Below, piece after piece: positions 1 to 4,878 of a stretch of 5,590 nucleotides of DNA. A model generated the notes under the pieces. It was given only the letters and a program-made list of their open reading frames with translations. It did no database searches and was not told where the DNA came from. The DNA comes from JAFNGF01 sp964567045 (GTDB taxonomy: Bacteria > Planctomycetota > Phycisphaerae > Sedimentisphaerales > Anaerobacaceae). Both the position numbers and the translations under genes were made by a program. How positions within the stretch are numbered: the first letter of the stretch is position 1; every line of letters starts with the position of its first letter. The stretch covers positions 1 through 5,590 of the forward strand of contig CAZMLE010000156.1 in the NCBI GenBank assembly GCA_964567045.1. The letters are read 5' to 3'.

Positions 1-8
1 TTCACATA

Positions 9-260
9 CTAATTCAAACTCAGGAAATGTCCAATTCCGTCTGAATCACCACATTTATTGCATCTATTTTCATTCTCCTGGATTCGTTCCATGCCTTGGT
101 AGTTACAGTCCTGGCACTTGTATTTTGGGCAGGATGCTCTATGTCCTGTATCTCTACTATCCACCCATCTTTTATGCTTAATGAAGTTTCTGGCTGCTGC
201 CCGTTCCTGCTTATCCGTACGTGCCCATCTTTGATCTGAAACCTTCGGTTCCTGCCCCAA
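9..260 (-). CDS. small zinc-ribbon protein, fifth gene of the minus-strand cassette; start uncertain, possibly frameshifted
   Basis: Unrecognised protein of about 83 aa with a clear C-terminal zinc ribbon. Counting from the TTG codon at 260, cysteines fall at 44, 49, 52, 67 and 70, giving CxxC (QCDC-type, KCQDC) and CxxC (RCNKC) pairs 14 residues apart, followed by GDSDGI. This is the spacing of a four-cysteine zinc knuckle that commonly binds nucleic acid or protein. The N-terminal half is rich in Arg/Lys (DKQERAAARNFIKHKRW). The start is a problem: the only start in this frame is a TTG without a good ribosome binding site, because a stop lies just upstream at 267-269. A well-placed AGGAG and ATG lie at 286 but open the next frame. 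One extra base in the TGGGG run near 253-259 would join the two. It ends 8 nt before the window edge and lies 45-71 nt behind the preceding gene, so it is probably cotranscribed. The zinc ribbon is seen directly; the function is unknown. Confidence 0.55.
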   Translation of the reverse strand: MGQEPKVSDQRWARTDKQERAAARNFIKHKRWVDSRDTGHRASCPKYKCQDCNYQGMERIQENENRCNKCGDSDGIGHFLSLN

Positions 261-283
261 CCGGCTCTAAGCGTTAGTAGCTC

Positions 284-300
284 CATTGTTCTGGTCTCCT
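284..300 (-). promoter_or_regulatory. ribosome binding site and ATG (286) ahead of the zinc-ribbon gene, in the other frame
   Basis: On the minus strand AGGAG (296-300) lies 9 nt before ATG (284-286), the same arrangement as for the other cassette genes. The frame it opens runs 88 codons to 20, starts MELLTLRAGWG, and has no cysteine or recognisable motif. The overlapping frame carries the zinc ribbon. The signal therefore argues that translation starts at 286 and that the zinc-ribbon frame is reached by a frameshift or an indel. The alternative is that the 88-aa product is itself the gene. Confidence 0.6.
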
Positions 301-331
301 TTCATAAATAGGCATCTCCCTCCGCGCATGG

Positions 332-751
332 TCAGTCAACTACTCTTCTGGCCATAGTCTCATCGTACTCTCGTTGAGCGAATGCTACATAGCTGCCTGC
401 TGGTATCGGTAAGGCATTGTGCTCAGGGTGTCGCAGCGTTGCCGCTTTGGCTACCTTCAGCAGAACCATCGGCCCGGCTATAGCTCCTATCCCCAGGGCC
501 CTCAGAAGACTTCTCCTGGATATATACTCTGAAGTCCTTGGGCTTTTTGCCATAGCGCTATCTTCACTTAACGCTTTAGCATCGACCTGGCCGCCGGTTA
601 ATTCATGCTTATGGCCGGTGATTTCACCCTGTGCGATAACTCGGGGATTGTCCATCTTTTTGCCTGCCTGCTGATACAGGTCTTGCCATTGGCCTTCGAG
701 GTTCTGCGGCACCGGTATCAGCACCATCTCACCATGTCTATACGCCTTCAT
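332..751 (-). CDS. RHGD/GExTGHxH/QREYxP family small protein with an internal twin-arginine-like insert
   Basis: Unknown function, 139 aa. The start at 751 is chosen because AGGAG (759-763) sits 7 nt upstream; an upstream in-frame ATG at 775 has no such site. It belongs to a widespread family of about 100-aa bacterial proteins with the layout RHGDVL at the N-terminus, GExTGHxH in the middle, then LxHxEH, P.G.Y, QREY and RxVxD at the end. Here these are RHGEMVL (5-11), GEITGHKH (42-49), TLRHPEH (105-111), IPAGSY (116-121), QREYD (126-130) and RRVVD (135-139). The conserved His residues could bind metal, but that is inference. Odd: between residues 67 and 96, where relatives go straight from the central loop to a strand (here VLLKV), there are about 28 extra residues including SRRSLLR, a small/hydrophobic stretch and AKA, resembling a Tat signal. 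It lies between a 162-nt gap upstream and the zinc-ribbon gene 45 nt downstream. Family assignment is from memory of its motifs, not a search. Confidence 0.8.
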   Translation of the reverse strand: MKAYRHGEMVLIPVPQNLEGQWQDLYQQAGKKMDNPRVIAQGEITGHKHELTGGQVDAKALSEDSAMAKSPRTSEYISRRSLLRALGIGAIAGPMVLLKVAKAATLRHPEHNALPIPAGSYVAFAQREYDETMARRVVD

Positions 752-913
752 GATATAGCTCCTTTCCATATTCAAAACTTGTCCGCCTGTGGCGGGATGT
801 ACGCGAAAAAAATGCCTCCTGCACGCTGCAAAAGGCTTGCCCCCCGAATGTCACTATAGGGCTGTCCAAAATAATCTGATTTACTGCCTCGAATTTTCAC
901 ACAACCACAGCCG
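752..913 (-). other. 162-nt intergenic gap inside the cassette, with a small GC hairpin
   Basis: This is the longest gap between genes of the minus-strand cassette; the others are 43-53 nt. It contains CCGCC-TGT-GGCGG (782-794), a short GC-rich hairpin of the kind dispersed in many bacterial intergenic regions. No T-run follows on the minus strand, so it is not a convincing terminator. The minus strand also has a run GCAGGAGGC near 825 that resembles a ribosome binding site but is not followed by a usable start. I see no gene here. Confidence 0.4.
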
Positions 914-1351
914 TCACCTCACTTTCTGTTCAGAATCGTTCCGGTCAAACCGCCAGATGCGAATACGCTCATATCGCTTAGCATCTCTGGCAATACTTTC
1001 TATCGCCGCTTCCATATCTTCCTGGTCGAACAGCCGGAAAAGAACATTCAACTTGCTTGCGACAGTACGGGATGTCTTGGCCAAAAAGTAATCAAAGTCC
1101 CGAAGGCTTTCGTCAAACTTAAGCGCCTGCTCATCCCTGTCGATGGTGGTAATCTCCAAGAGCAGGTTATGGAAATAAAACTTAGCCTCTTTTTCGTCCC
1201 TTTTGATTGAAAAGGCTATTTCCAGACCATCCCCTTCCTCTTTGACCTCAAAATTGAGTGTTTGTAGTATTGTTCTTACAGCACCGACAACTATAGGTGA
1301 CACCAGCGAGAGAAAAGCGTTTATCTTTGCTATTTCTATTTGATCTTGCAT
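914..1351 (-). CDS. uncharacterised 145-aa protein, third gene of the cassette
   Basis: I do not recognise this protein. The start at 1351 is preferred over the upstream in-frame start at 1471 because AAAGGGA (1359-1365) lies 7 nt before the ATG and the longer version would overlap the preceding gene by 77 nt. Residues about 8-29 (AKINAFLSLVSPIVVGAVRTIL) are largely hydrophobic and may be an amphipathic helix or membrane-contacting segment. The middle (30-70) alternates beta-like and charged stretches (EVKEEGDGLEIAFSIKRDEKE), and the second half is charged and helical (DESLRDFDYFLAKTSRTV, FDQEDMEAAIESIARDAKRYERIRIWRF). There is no cysteine pair, P-loop or other catalytic signature. It begins 43 nt after the stop of the preceding gene, consistent with an operon. 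An adaptor or structural role is possible, but nothing in the sequence decides it. Confidence 0.75.
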   Translation of the reverse strand: MQDQIEIAKINAFLSLVSPIVVGAVRTILQTLNFEVKEEGDGLEIAFSIKRDEKEAKFYFHNLLLEITTIDRDEQALKFDESLRDFDYFLAKTSRTVASKLNVLFRLFDQEDMEAAIESIARDAKRYERIRIWRFDRNDSEQKVR

Positions 1352-1394
1352 ATAAGAATCCCTTTCATTCCAAAGACGTTTTGGTAAATAGAAG

Positions 1395-1691
1395 TTAGTA
1401 ATCCTCCGGCAGCAGGCAGGTGACATGGCTGACATCGTCGATAAACCACAACCTTTCACCATCGATCTCAAGGACCTGCAGATAATCTAAGCCGCCTTTT
1501 TTCTTAACTTCCTTTTGAAGCATGGTGTATGCTGCGAAAATCATGGGTTCTCCGAACTTTCCTATGGCATTGCGTGTCGCCACGAACTTTCCATTGAACT
1601 GATACGTGCCTTCTTTTTCCTGAGGCAGAAGTTTGATGGTTTCTCTATGAGTTGGTTGTTTAAGTGGTGCGACCGTAATTCGTACCTCCAA
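1395..1691 (-). CDS. DUF960-like hypothetical protein, second gene of the cassette; non-ATG start
   Basis: About 93-98 aa. The C-terminal half reads LDYLQVLEIDG, then LWFIDDVSHVTCLLPEDY at the very end. A DYLQVxE strand followed by (I)DD-x(4)-T-x-LLPEDY resembles the ending of DUF960-type small proteins known from Firmicutes and mobile elements. This is a motif-level resemblance recalled from memory, not a search result. KFVATRNAIGKF in the middle may match the 'RYVTRG' strand of that family. No enzymatic residues are evident. The frame has no ATG at its front. TTG at 1691 opens it, but there is no ribosome binding site before it; instead GGAGGT (1684-1689) overlaps this TTG. That site would suit ATT at 1677-1679 or, at the 7-nt spacing used by its neighbours, ACG at 1674-1676. 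It is 53 nt from the preceding gene and 43 nt from the next. Confidence 0.65.
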   Translation of the reverse strand: MEVRITVAPLKQPTHRETIKLLPQEKEGTYQFNGKFVATRNAIGKFGEPMIFAAYTMLQKEVKKKGGLDYLQVLEIDGERLWFIDDVSHVTCLLPEDY

Positions 1692-1744
1692 GTAAAAGGG
1701 TTGATATTTCGGTATTGCTTTTGAAGTGCAGGCAGGCTGGCAGC

Positions 1745-2014
1745 TTATGCAGGGCTTATTCCAGGCTCTTCTGCTTGTCCCGGCTCTTTATGTTCCATCA
1801 GGTACTCAAATGCCTTCTGAAGGGCTAATATCGCTTTAGGAAGCTCATTCACGCTAAGGCTGTTGGTTCCGTTCCATTGGCCGGTTTTGTCCTTGTATCT
1901 GACTTCAATCACTACTTTTGGAAGTGGTATTAACTTGCCGTTCTTCTGGATGGTGTTTCTAAATATAGAGGCTCTTACAGCTCCCACCTTGAAAACAATT
2001 TCTGGTTTTGCCAT
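1745..2014 (-). CDS. small hypothetical protein (MxKPExxFKxGxVxASI family), first gene of the cassette
   Basis: 89 aa, from ATG 2014 (AAGGA about 11 nt upstream) to TAA at 1745-1747. It matches a family of 80-95 aa uncharacterised proteins seen in archaea and diverse bacteria, with the plan: Pro/Phe-rich start (KPEIVFKVGAVRASIFRN, residues 3-20), a charged turn, a long strand plus YKDKTGQWNGTNSLSVNELPKAILALQKAFEYL (about residues 40-72), then a variable tail. The 'RYKDK-GxW-x-NSLSVxELPKAILAL' segment is reminiscent of PC4-type single-strand nucleic-acid binding modules (strand, turn, then helix), but this is a guess from shape. It is the promoter-proximal gene of the cassette; its 5' side holds a strong dyad and a sigma70-like promoter. 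The family recognition is fairly secure; the function is unknown. Confidence 0.75.
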   Translation of the reverse strand: MAKPEIVFKVGAVRASIFRNTIQKNGKLIPLPKVVIEVRYKDKTGQWNGTNSLSVNELPKAILALQKAFEYLMEHKEPGQAEEPGISPA

Positions 2015-2043
2015 TTTCCGCTTATTCCTTATCGATTGGATAT

Positions 2044-2073
2044 TACCAATCAGTACGATCGTACAAGGTGGTA
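2044..2073. promoter_or_regulatory. 30-bp dyad, probable operator of the minus-strand cassette
   Basis: A perfect 12-bp palindrome GTACGATCGTAC (2053-2064) is flanked at equal distance by TACCA (2044-2048) and its complement TGGTA (2069-2073), all centred on the same point. The symmetry extends over 30 bp with only four central-flank mismatches per side. It sits about 30 bp ahead of the first gene and starts just downstream of the proposed -10 box, covering the expected transcription start. That is a usual place for a repressor operator. No regulator gene is visible in the window. Confidence 0.6.
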
Positions 2074-2077
2074 GGGG

Positions 2078-2106
2078 TTTATAAACCTTTTGGCTGATGC
2101 TGATAA
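2078..2106 (-). promoter_or_regulatory. sigma70-like promoter of the minus-strand cassette
   Basis: Read on the minus strand: TTATCA (2101-2106, four of six matches to TTGACA), a 17-bp spacer, then TATAAA (2078-2083, five of six matches to TATAAT). Transcription would start near 2070, giving a leader of about 55 nt before the ATG at 2014. The -10 box lies in a 12-bp palindrome GGTTTATAAACC (2076-2087). The same AAAAGGTTTATAAA string would also pass for an archaeal BRE/TATA element, but the rest of the window looks bacterial. Confidence 0.5.
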
Positions 2107-2204
2107 ATCTCAGGCCGAGAGAAGTCGCTAAAGAAGCGACCTTTACGGGAGCGACTTTCAGTAAGACCTTCTCGGTGGCCGCTGATTAAACAATCAGCAT
2201 CAGC
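2093..2204. repeat. 112-bp nested inverted repeat upstream of the cassette promoter
   Basis: Perfect 12-bp outer arms GCTGATGCTGAT (2093-2104) and ATCAGCATCAGC (2193-2204) enclose a second pair, CCGAGAGAAG (2115-2124) with CTTCTCGG (2168-2175), joined by eight pairs and a 2-nt bulge. Inside that, GTCGCT (2124-2129) can pair either with AGCGAC (2135-2140, 5-nt loop) or with AGCGAC(T) at 2150-2156. The right arm can alternatively form the local hairpin GCTGATT-AAAC-AATCAGC (2181-2198). It could be a structured RNA, a small mobile inverted-repeat element or a cis-regulatory fold; the left arm overlaps the proposed -35 box. I do not recognise it as a named RNA family, and it lacks the core sites of an integron attC. 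Confidence 0.6.
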
Positions 2205-2674
2205 AGGAAAATATCGTCGGGGAAAAGCGGACAGCGGTGCGGGTGAGAATGAAAACAAGGTAAGGAAAAAAAGTGGAGAAAAGGAAGGAACGCTACGAAG
2301 AAAAGACTGAATTTTATACAGCGCTGGCTACGAAGAAAATTTCGCACATCTCTGACCTTTCCAGGTATTCCTGGTTTTCCAGGGTGGAAAAGCCCAAATC
2401 TGAAAGGCAGTCAAATCCAACATTTCAAAGCCACTTTGTTTATCCCGACAGTTCTTGTCTCTGCGAGCGTTTTGTCAGGACTGAAAGCAGCTTTTTAGGT
2501 TTGGATGTTTTTGCCTTCAACGTATATAAGGAATTTGGAGTTTATAAATCTTTGCATTTGCCATAGACTGGGATAAGCATTTGCGACAGCTGGCCAAGAA
2601 TCAGGCTAAAGCCGAAAAGGGCCGTTTTTGAGCGACTTCGGTGCGCGCGCACCGGCTTGAATAGGCTGACAGGA
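2205..2674. other. AT-rich stretch without a supported gene
   Basis: A 97-codon plus-strand frame starting at GTG 2273 has a fair AAGG ahead of it, but its translation shows no motif and I do not call it a gene. Visible structure: the 13-bp direct repeat GCTACGAAGAAAA at 2292-2304 and 2327-2339 (35 bp apart), the hairpin CCAGG-TATT-CCTGG (2361-2374), and TTTTCCA-GGG-TGGAAAA (2375-2391). Near its end (about 2563-2630) a short plus-strand frame reads IDWDKHLRQLAKNQAKAEKG before a stop, possibly a gene remnant. Confidence 0.4.
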
Positions 2675-2818
2675 CCGGTCCAAGAAGCTCCTATTGGCTA
2701 TACGCGGACTGTACAACGACCGGACGGTAAACTCGTTACCGTCTATTACTGGCTGGACGAGCCCCGCACCGAGCGCTACATCGCCGCGACTATCTGGTCG
2801 GCGCCCAAAGTCGATTAA
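2675..2818 (+). pseudogene. C-terminal fragment of a sialidase / BNR-repeat glycosidase
   Basis: The frame ending at TAA 2816-2818 reads GYTRTVQRPDGKLVTVYYW, then LDEPRTERYIAATIW and SAPKVD. Exo-alpha-sialidase and related six-bladed propeller proteins of PVC bacteria typically end this way: a last blade with (S/T)xxxxPDGxxVTVYY, a polar turn, then RYIxATxW. Only about 47 codons remain of a protein that is usually 350-500 aa. The frame stays open upstream to 2567 but has no start and no recognisable sialidase sequence there, so the rest was lost by rearrangement. It is GC-rich compared with the sequence before it, which marks a junction near 2640-2670. It probably once belonged to the same glycan-degradation set as the sulfatase and GH95 pieces further right. 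Confidence 0.7.
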
Positions 2819-2980
2819 CGAGAAGAGACGACCACGCATATGTGCAAAATCGATACAGGGCTCCAAATTAAGAGGCCACCGATGAAGAGCTGAAAGTCAA
2901 ATACTGAAATGCCTGTTGCCACAAGTTCTCTTGTTTGAGGCATCCCCTTACGACATATCAGCCAATCTCCAGCAAGCAGC

Positions 2981-3102
2981 GGTCATTGAAAATGGTGCTA
3001 AATTTTGATTTTTTCATAAATCACTGATGATAAATGGCTTGTGAAAAGGCCATTTTTGCAGAATTGGCAGATAACGAGCCATCCAGTTGTAGCCGGGTTG
3101 TA
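2981..3102. repeat. diverged direct repeat, copy A
   Basis: This segment aligns with 4870-4992 at an almost constant offset of 1890 bp, in the same orientation. Shared blocks: CGGTCATTGAA (2980-2990), TTTTTCATAA (3010-3019), ATTTTTGC (3052-3059), CAGATAA (3068-3074), GTTGTAGCC (3086-3094) and GTTGTA (3097-3102). Over 3052-3102 I count 37 of 51 identical bases without a gap. The stretch between these copies holds the IS remnant, the sulfatase tail and the GH95 fragment. All three frames have stops in at least one copy, so it is probably non-coding or a decayed gene end. Confidence 0.65.
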
Positions 3103-3266
3103 AGTGCGCCACGGAGGCTGATGCGGTCAAACTGGCTGTTCTTGTCTCCGTAGGTTCCTTTGAGAATTACGTGGCTTGCCTCACCAGGCTTGAGCCCCAC
3201 CCAGAGGTCTCCTGAATCCATCAGTCTCTTCAACTTCTCCAAGAAGACCTTGTCCCATTCGGTCAT
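3021..3266 (-). CDS. short uncharacterised ORF, probably a truncated gene running into repeat copy A
   Basis: 81 aa from ATG 3266 (an in-frame TTG lies directly before it); no clear ribosome binding site is present. The first 50 residues look like real protein: TEWDKVFLEKLKRLMDSGDL, then a strand-rich WVGLKPGEASHVILKGTYGD. I cannot name the family. From about residue 55 (SLRGALTTRLQLDG) to the end the sequence overlaps repeat copy A (2981-3102), so the C-terminus is probably not native: a gene cut off by the repeat and closed by a chance stop. It stands alone, convergent with the transposase remnant to its right. Confidence 0.4.
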   Translation of the reverse strand: MTEWDKVFLEKLKRLMDSGDLWVGLKPGEASHVILKGTYGDKNSQFDRISLRGALTTRLQLDGSLSANSAKMAFSQAIYHQ

Positions 3267-3387
3267 CAAATCTAATCACCCGGATAGTCTTGCCCTGCTG
3301 GCGAACGTGCACAGATCATGAATGCTCCAAAAAGATGAGCCCAGTTAGCTGCCAGGTGCAGACAGATCATCGGCATTGATACTATAA

Positions 3388-3591
3388 CTTGAGTCTGAGA
3401 TTGCCCGATTTGTGGAATGGTACAAGACTCGGCGGTATCACGAGGCCATCGGGAATGTGACCCCTGATGATGTCTACTATGGCCGCCGTGAGAGGATATT
3501 GGCAAAGCGAGCACAGTTAAAACGAAGAATAGTTCTTGAAATGAAACAATACAACAGTACAATGACACCCGGAGTTGAAATCGTCTCCTAA
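3388..3591 (+). pseudogene. C-terminal fragment of an IS3-family transposase (integrase core)
   Basis: The 67 codons read LESEIARFVEWYKTRRYHEA, IGNVTPDDVYYGRRERILAK, then a basic tail RAQLKRRIVLEMKQYN, ending in TAA 3589-3591. 'FVEWYxxxRYHEAxGNxTPxxVYYGR' is the hallmark end of the DDE integrase core of IS3-type transposases, which includes the last conserved acidic residue region just upstream. Here a stop (3385-3387) directly precedes the fragment, and the first two catalytic acids, the helix-turn-helix orfA and any left end are missing. It is therefore a dead remnant of an insertion sequence about 1.2-1.5 kb long. Its original right end should lie shortly after 3591, but I could not identify a terminal repeat with confidence. 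Confidence 0.8.
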
Positions 3592-3766
3592 CTCAGAGAC
3601 CTTTCTGTCTCATTCTTACTGACGACATGCAGTCCATGTTGCCGAATCCTCCGAATCCTGGTATCATCCGTCATGGCCCAGCAGCAACTGATGATGTTGA
3701 CAGTATTGGCTGGAGGAATACCATGCAGGTGCTATCAGAAAAAACGCTCGTTCATATGCTATCAGT
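3592..3766. other. junction region between IS remnant and sulfatase tail
   Basis: This stretch holds no recognisable gene. An open plus-strand frame from ATG 3627 runs through it into the sulfatase tail, but its first 46 residues are unlike any sulfatase and look like chance translation. The 9-bp direct repeat TGCTATCAG occurs at 3730-3738 and 3757-3765, the second copy touching the point where sulfatase-like sequence begins. Composition changes from mixed to GC-rich at about 3766. Confidence 0.4.
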
Positions 3767-3881
3767 TGACGCCGGGCCGGAGCTCGCCTCCGTGAAAGCG
3801 CAACTCGCCAGGTGGCTGCCCAAGACCGACGCACCTCCGGTTTCAATCAAAGCGAAACGGAAGAAAGACCAGACAAAATGA
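3767..3881 (+). pseudogene. C-terminal fragment of a formylglycine-dependent sulfatase
   Basis: The last ~38 codons read PELASVKAQLARWLPKTDAP followed by a basic end (KAKRKKDQTK) and TGA 3879-3881. Sulfatases of the iduronate-2-sulfatase-like group end in 'NLA-DPxxxxVKxxLxxWLPKxxAPP', after the final beta-sheet subdomain, so the assignment is good although the fragment is short. Everything before residue PEL, including the CxPSR active-site segment that becomes formylglycine, is missing. Its stop overlaps the GH95 start as ATGA, so the two genes were translationally coupled. This fits sulfate and fucose removal from one sulfated polysaccharide. Confidence 0.6.
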
Positions 3882-4789
3882 AACACGCCATCCCGCTCCT
3901 CACCGCGCTGCTGCCAGCTTCGCTGGCCGCGTTGACCTCAACCGTCCGCGGCGCCGATGCAACTACGGCGCTGTGGTTCGACCAACCGGCGACGAGCTTC
4001 CACCAGTCGCTGCCGCTCGGCAACGGGCGCATCGGCGCTATGGTGTTCGGCGGGGTGGACGAAGAACGCATTGTGTTGAACGAAAGCTCCGTCTGGTCCG
4101 GCTCGCGCGAGGATGCCGACCGGCCCGACGCGCACAAGGTCCTGTCGGAAATCCGCCGCCTTTTGCTCGAAGGCAAGAACATCGAGGCGGAGAGACTGGT
4201 CAACGCCAACTTCACCTGCCAGGGCAAGGGTTCCGGTCATGCGAACGGCGCAAACCTGCCGTTCGGCTGCTACCAGACGCTCGGCAATCTGCGCCTGGAA
4301 TTCACCGGGCTTGCAAAAGAAACACCCCGCGGCTGGTCCTGGGTAAGCGCTGCGTCCGAAGACGACGCAATGCAAGTTGCGAAGTCAGGCTCCGCCGACA
4401 GGTGGCAGCCGACAGATATGAAAGGTGCCGTGCTGGACGTTCCCATCAAGCATTGGAAGGTGTTCAGAACAACTTTCCGGGTAGCGGATGATGATAAGGA
4501 CGGGTGGGTTGTCGACTTCGGCGCGCTCGATGACACGAGCGTTGTCTTCGTGAATGGCCGCGAGGTTGGCCGAACTTCGGCCGCGCACTGGGAGGGGCCG
4601 CATCGCATTGCCTGTGGCGACGCGGTGAAGGCAGGCACGAATGTGCTGACATTCGCGGTGTCGAACATCGGCGGACCAGGCCGCATGGCCGGGGATGTCC
4701 GCATTTCGCGAGGCGCCTCCGCCGAGCCACGCGCAGTGAAAATCCGTGTCAACGGCGAGACCAAAGGGATCCAGTCGGGAAAACTGTGA
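3878..4789 (+). pseudogene. GH95-family (alpha-L-fucosidase-like) N-terminal fragment with inserted jelly-roll domain
   Basis: 303 aa, from ATG 3878 (overlapping the sulfatase stop) to TGA 4787-4789. Residues 1-26 are a Sec signal peptide (MKH, hydrophobic PLLTALLPASLAAL, cleavage near RGA). Residues 31-142 are the GH95 N-terminal domain: LWFDQPAT, LPLGNGRIGAMVFGG (45-59), DEERIVLNESSVWSG (61-75), then YQTLGNLRLEF (132-142). Residues ~190-277 form a galactose-binding-like jelly roll (WKVFRTTFRV, VDFGALDDTSVVFVNG, AGTNVLTFAV) of the kind inserted in some PVC GH95 and sialate esterase proteins. GH95 enzymes are normally 750-1000 aa with the catalytic (alpha/alpha)6 barrel after this point. Here no barrel follows and the product ends VKIRVNGETKG-IQSGKL, possibly the enzyme's own C-terminal sandwich joined by an internal deletion. 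It should be exported but catalytically dead. Substrate, if intact, would be fucosylated polysaccharide. Confidence 0.75.
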
Positions 4790-4812
4790 CGTGACAGGCC
4801 GAAAGAACAGCC

Positions 4813-4878
4813 ATGAAACACATCATCATGACTCGTACCACCCTGTTAGTATTGCCAAGAGATCGCATCGGTCATTGA
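4813..4878 (+). pseudogene. 5' stub of a further exported-protein gene, cut off at ~4855
   Basis: ATG 4813, 23 nt after the GH95 stop, opens MKHIIMTRTTLLVL, the beginning of a typical signal peptide and similar to the leader of the GH95 gene. After about 13 codons the hydrophobic stretch breaks off into PRDRIGH and a stop (4876-4878). The break coincides with a drop in GC content and with the start of repeat copy B at 4869. It was probably the next gene of the sulfatase-GH95 operon, interrupted by the arrival of the repeat-bearing segment. The product is unknown. Confidence 0.4.

Noticed and set aside
2076..2087. Archaeal BRE/TATA-like string ahead of the cassette
   Set aside because: AAAAGG-TTTATAAA on the minus strand fits an archaeal promoter, but bacterial -35/-10 spacing is also met and the neighbouring genes are of bacterial type.
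2093..2204. Integron attC site
   Set aside because: The arms are long and symmetric, but the required GTTRRRY and RYYYAAC core sites are not present at the ends.
2273..2566. 97-codon plus-strand frame with GTG start
   Set aside because: The translation has no motif or domain-like pattern, it lies in an AT-rich repeat-containing stretch, and it ends just before an unrelated sialidase tail in the same frame. Probably chance.
3272..3568. 98-codon minus-strand frame
   Set aside because: It is antisense to the clearly recognisable IS3 transposase fragment, which explains the open frame.
3730..3765. TGCTATCAG repeat as a target-site duplication of the IS
   Set aside because: The copies are only 27 bp apart and do not flank the transposase remnant; IS3 elements usually duplicate 3-5 bp.
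3664..4821. Several long open frames opposite to and within the GH95 gene
   Set aside because: High-GC shadow frames of the GH95 coding sequence; only the plus-strand frame from 3878 carries family motifs.
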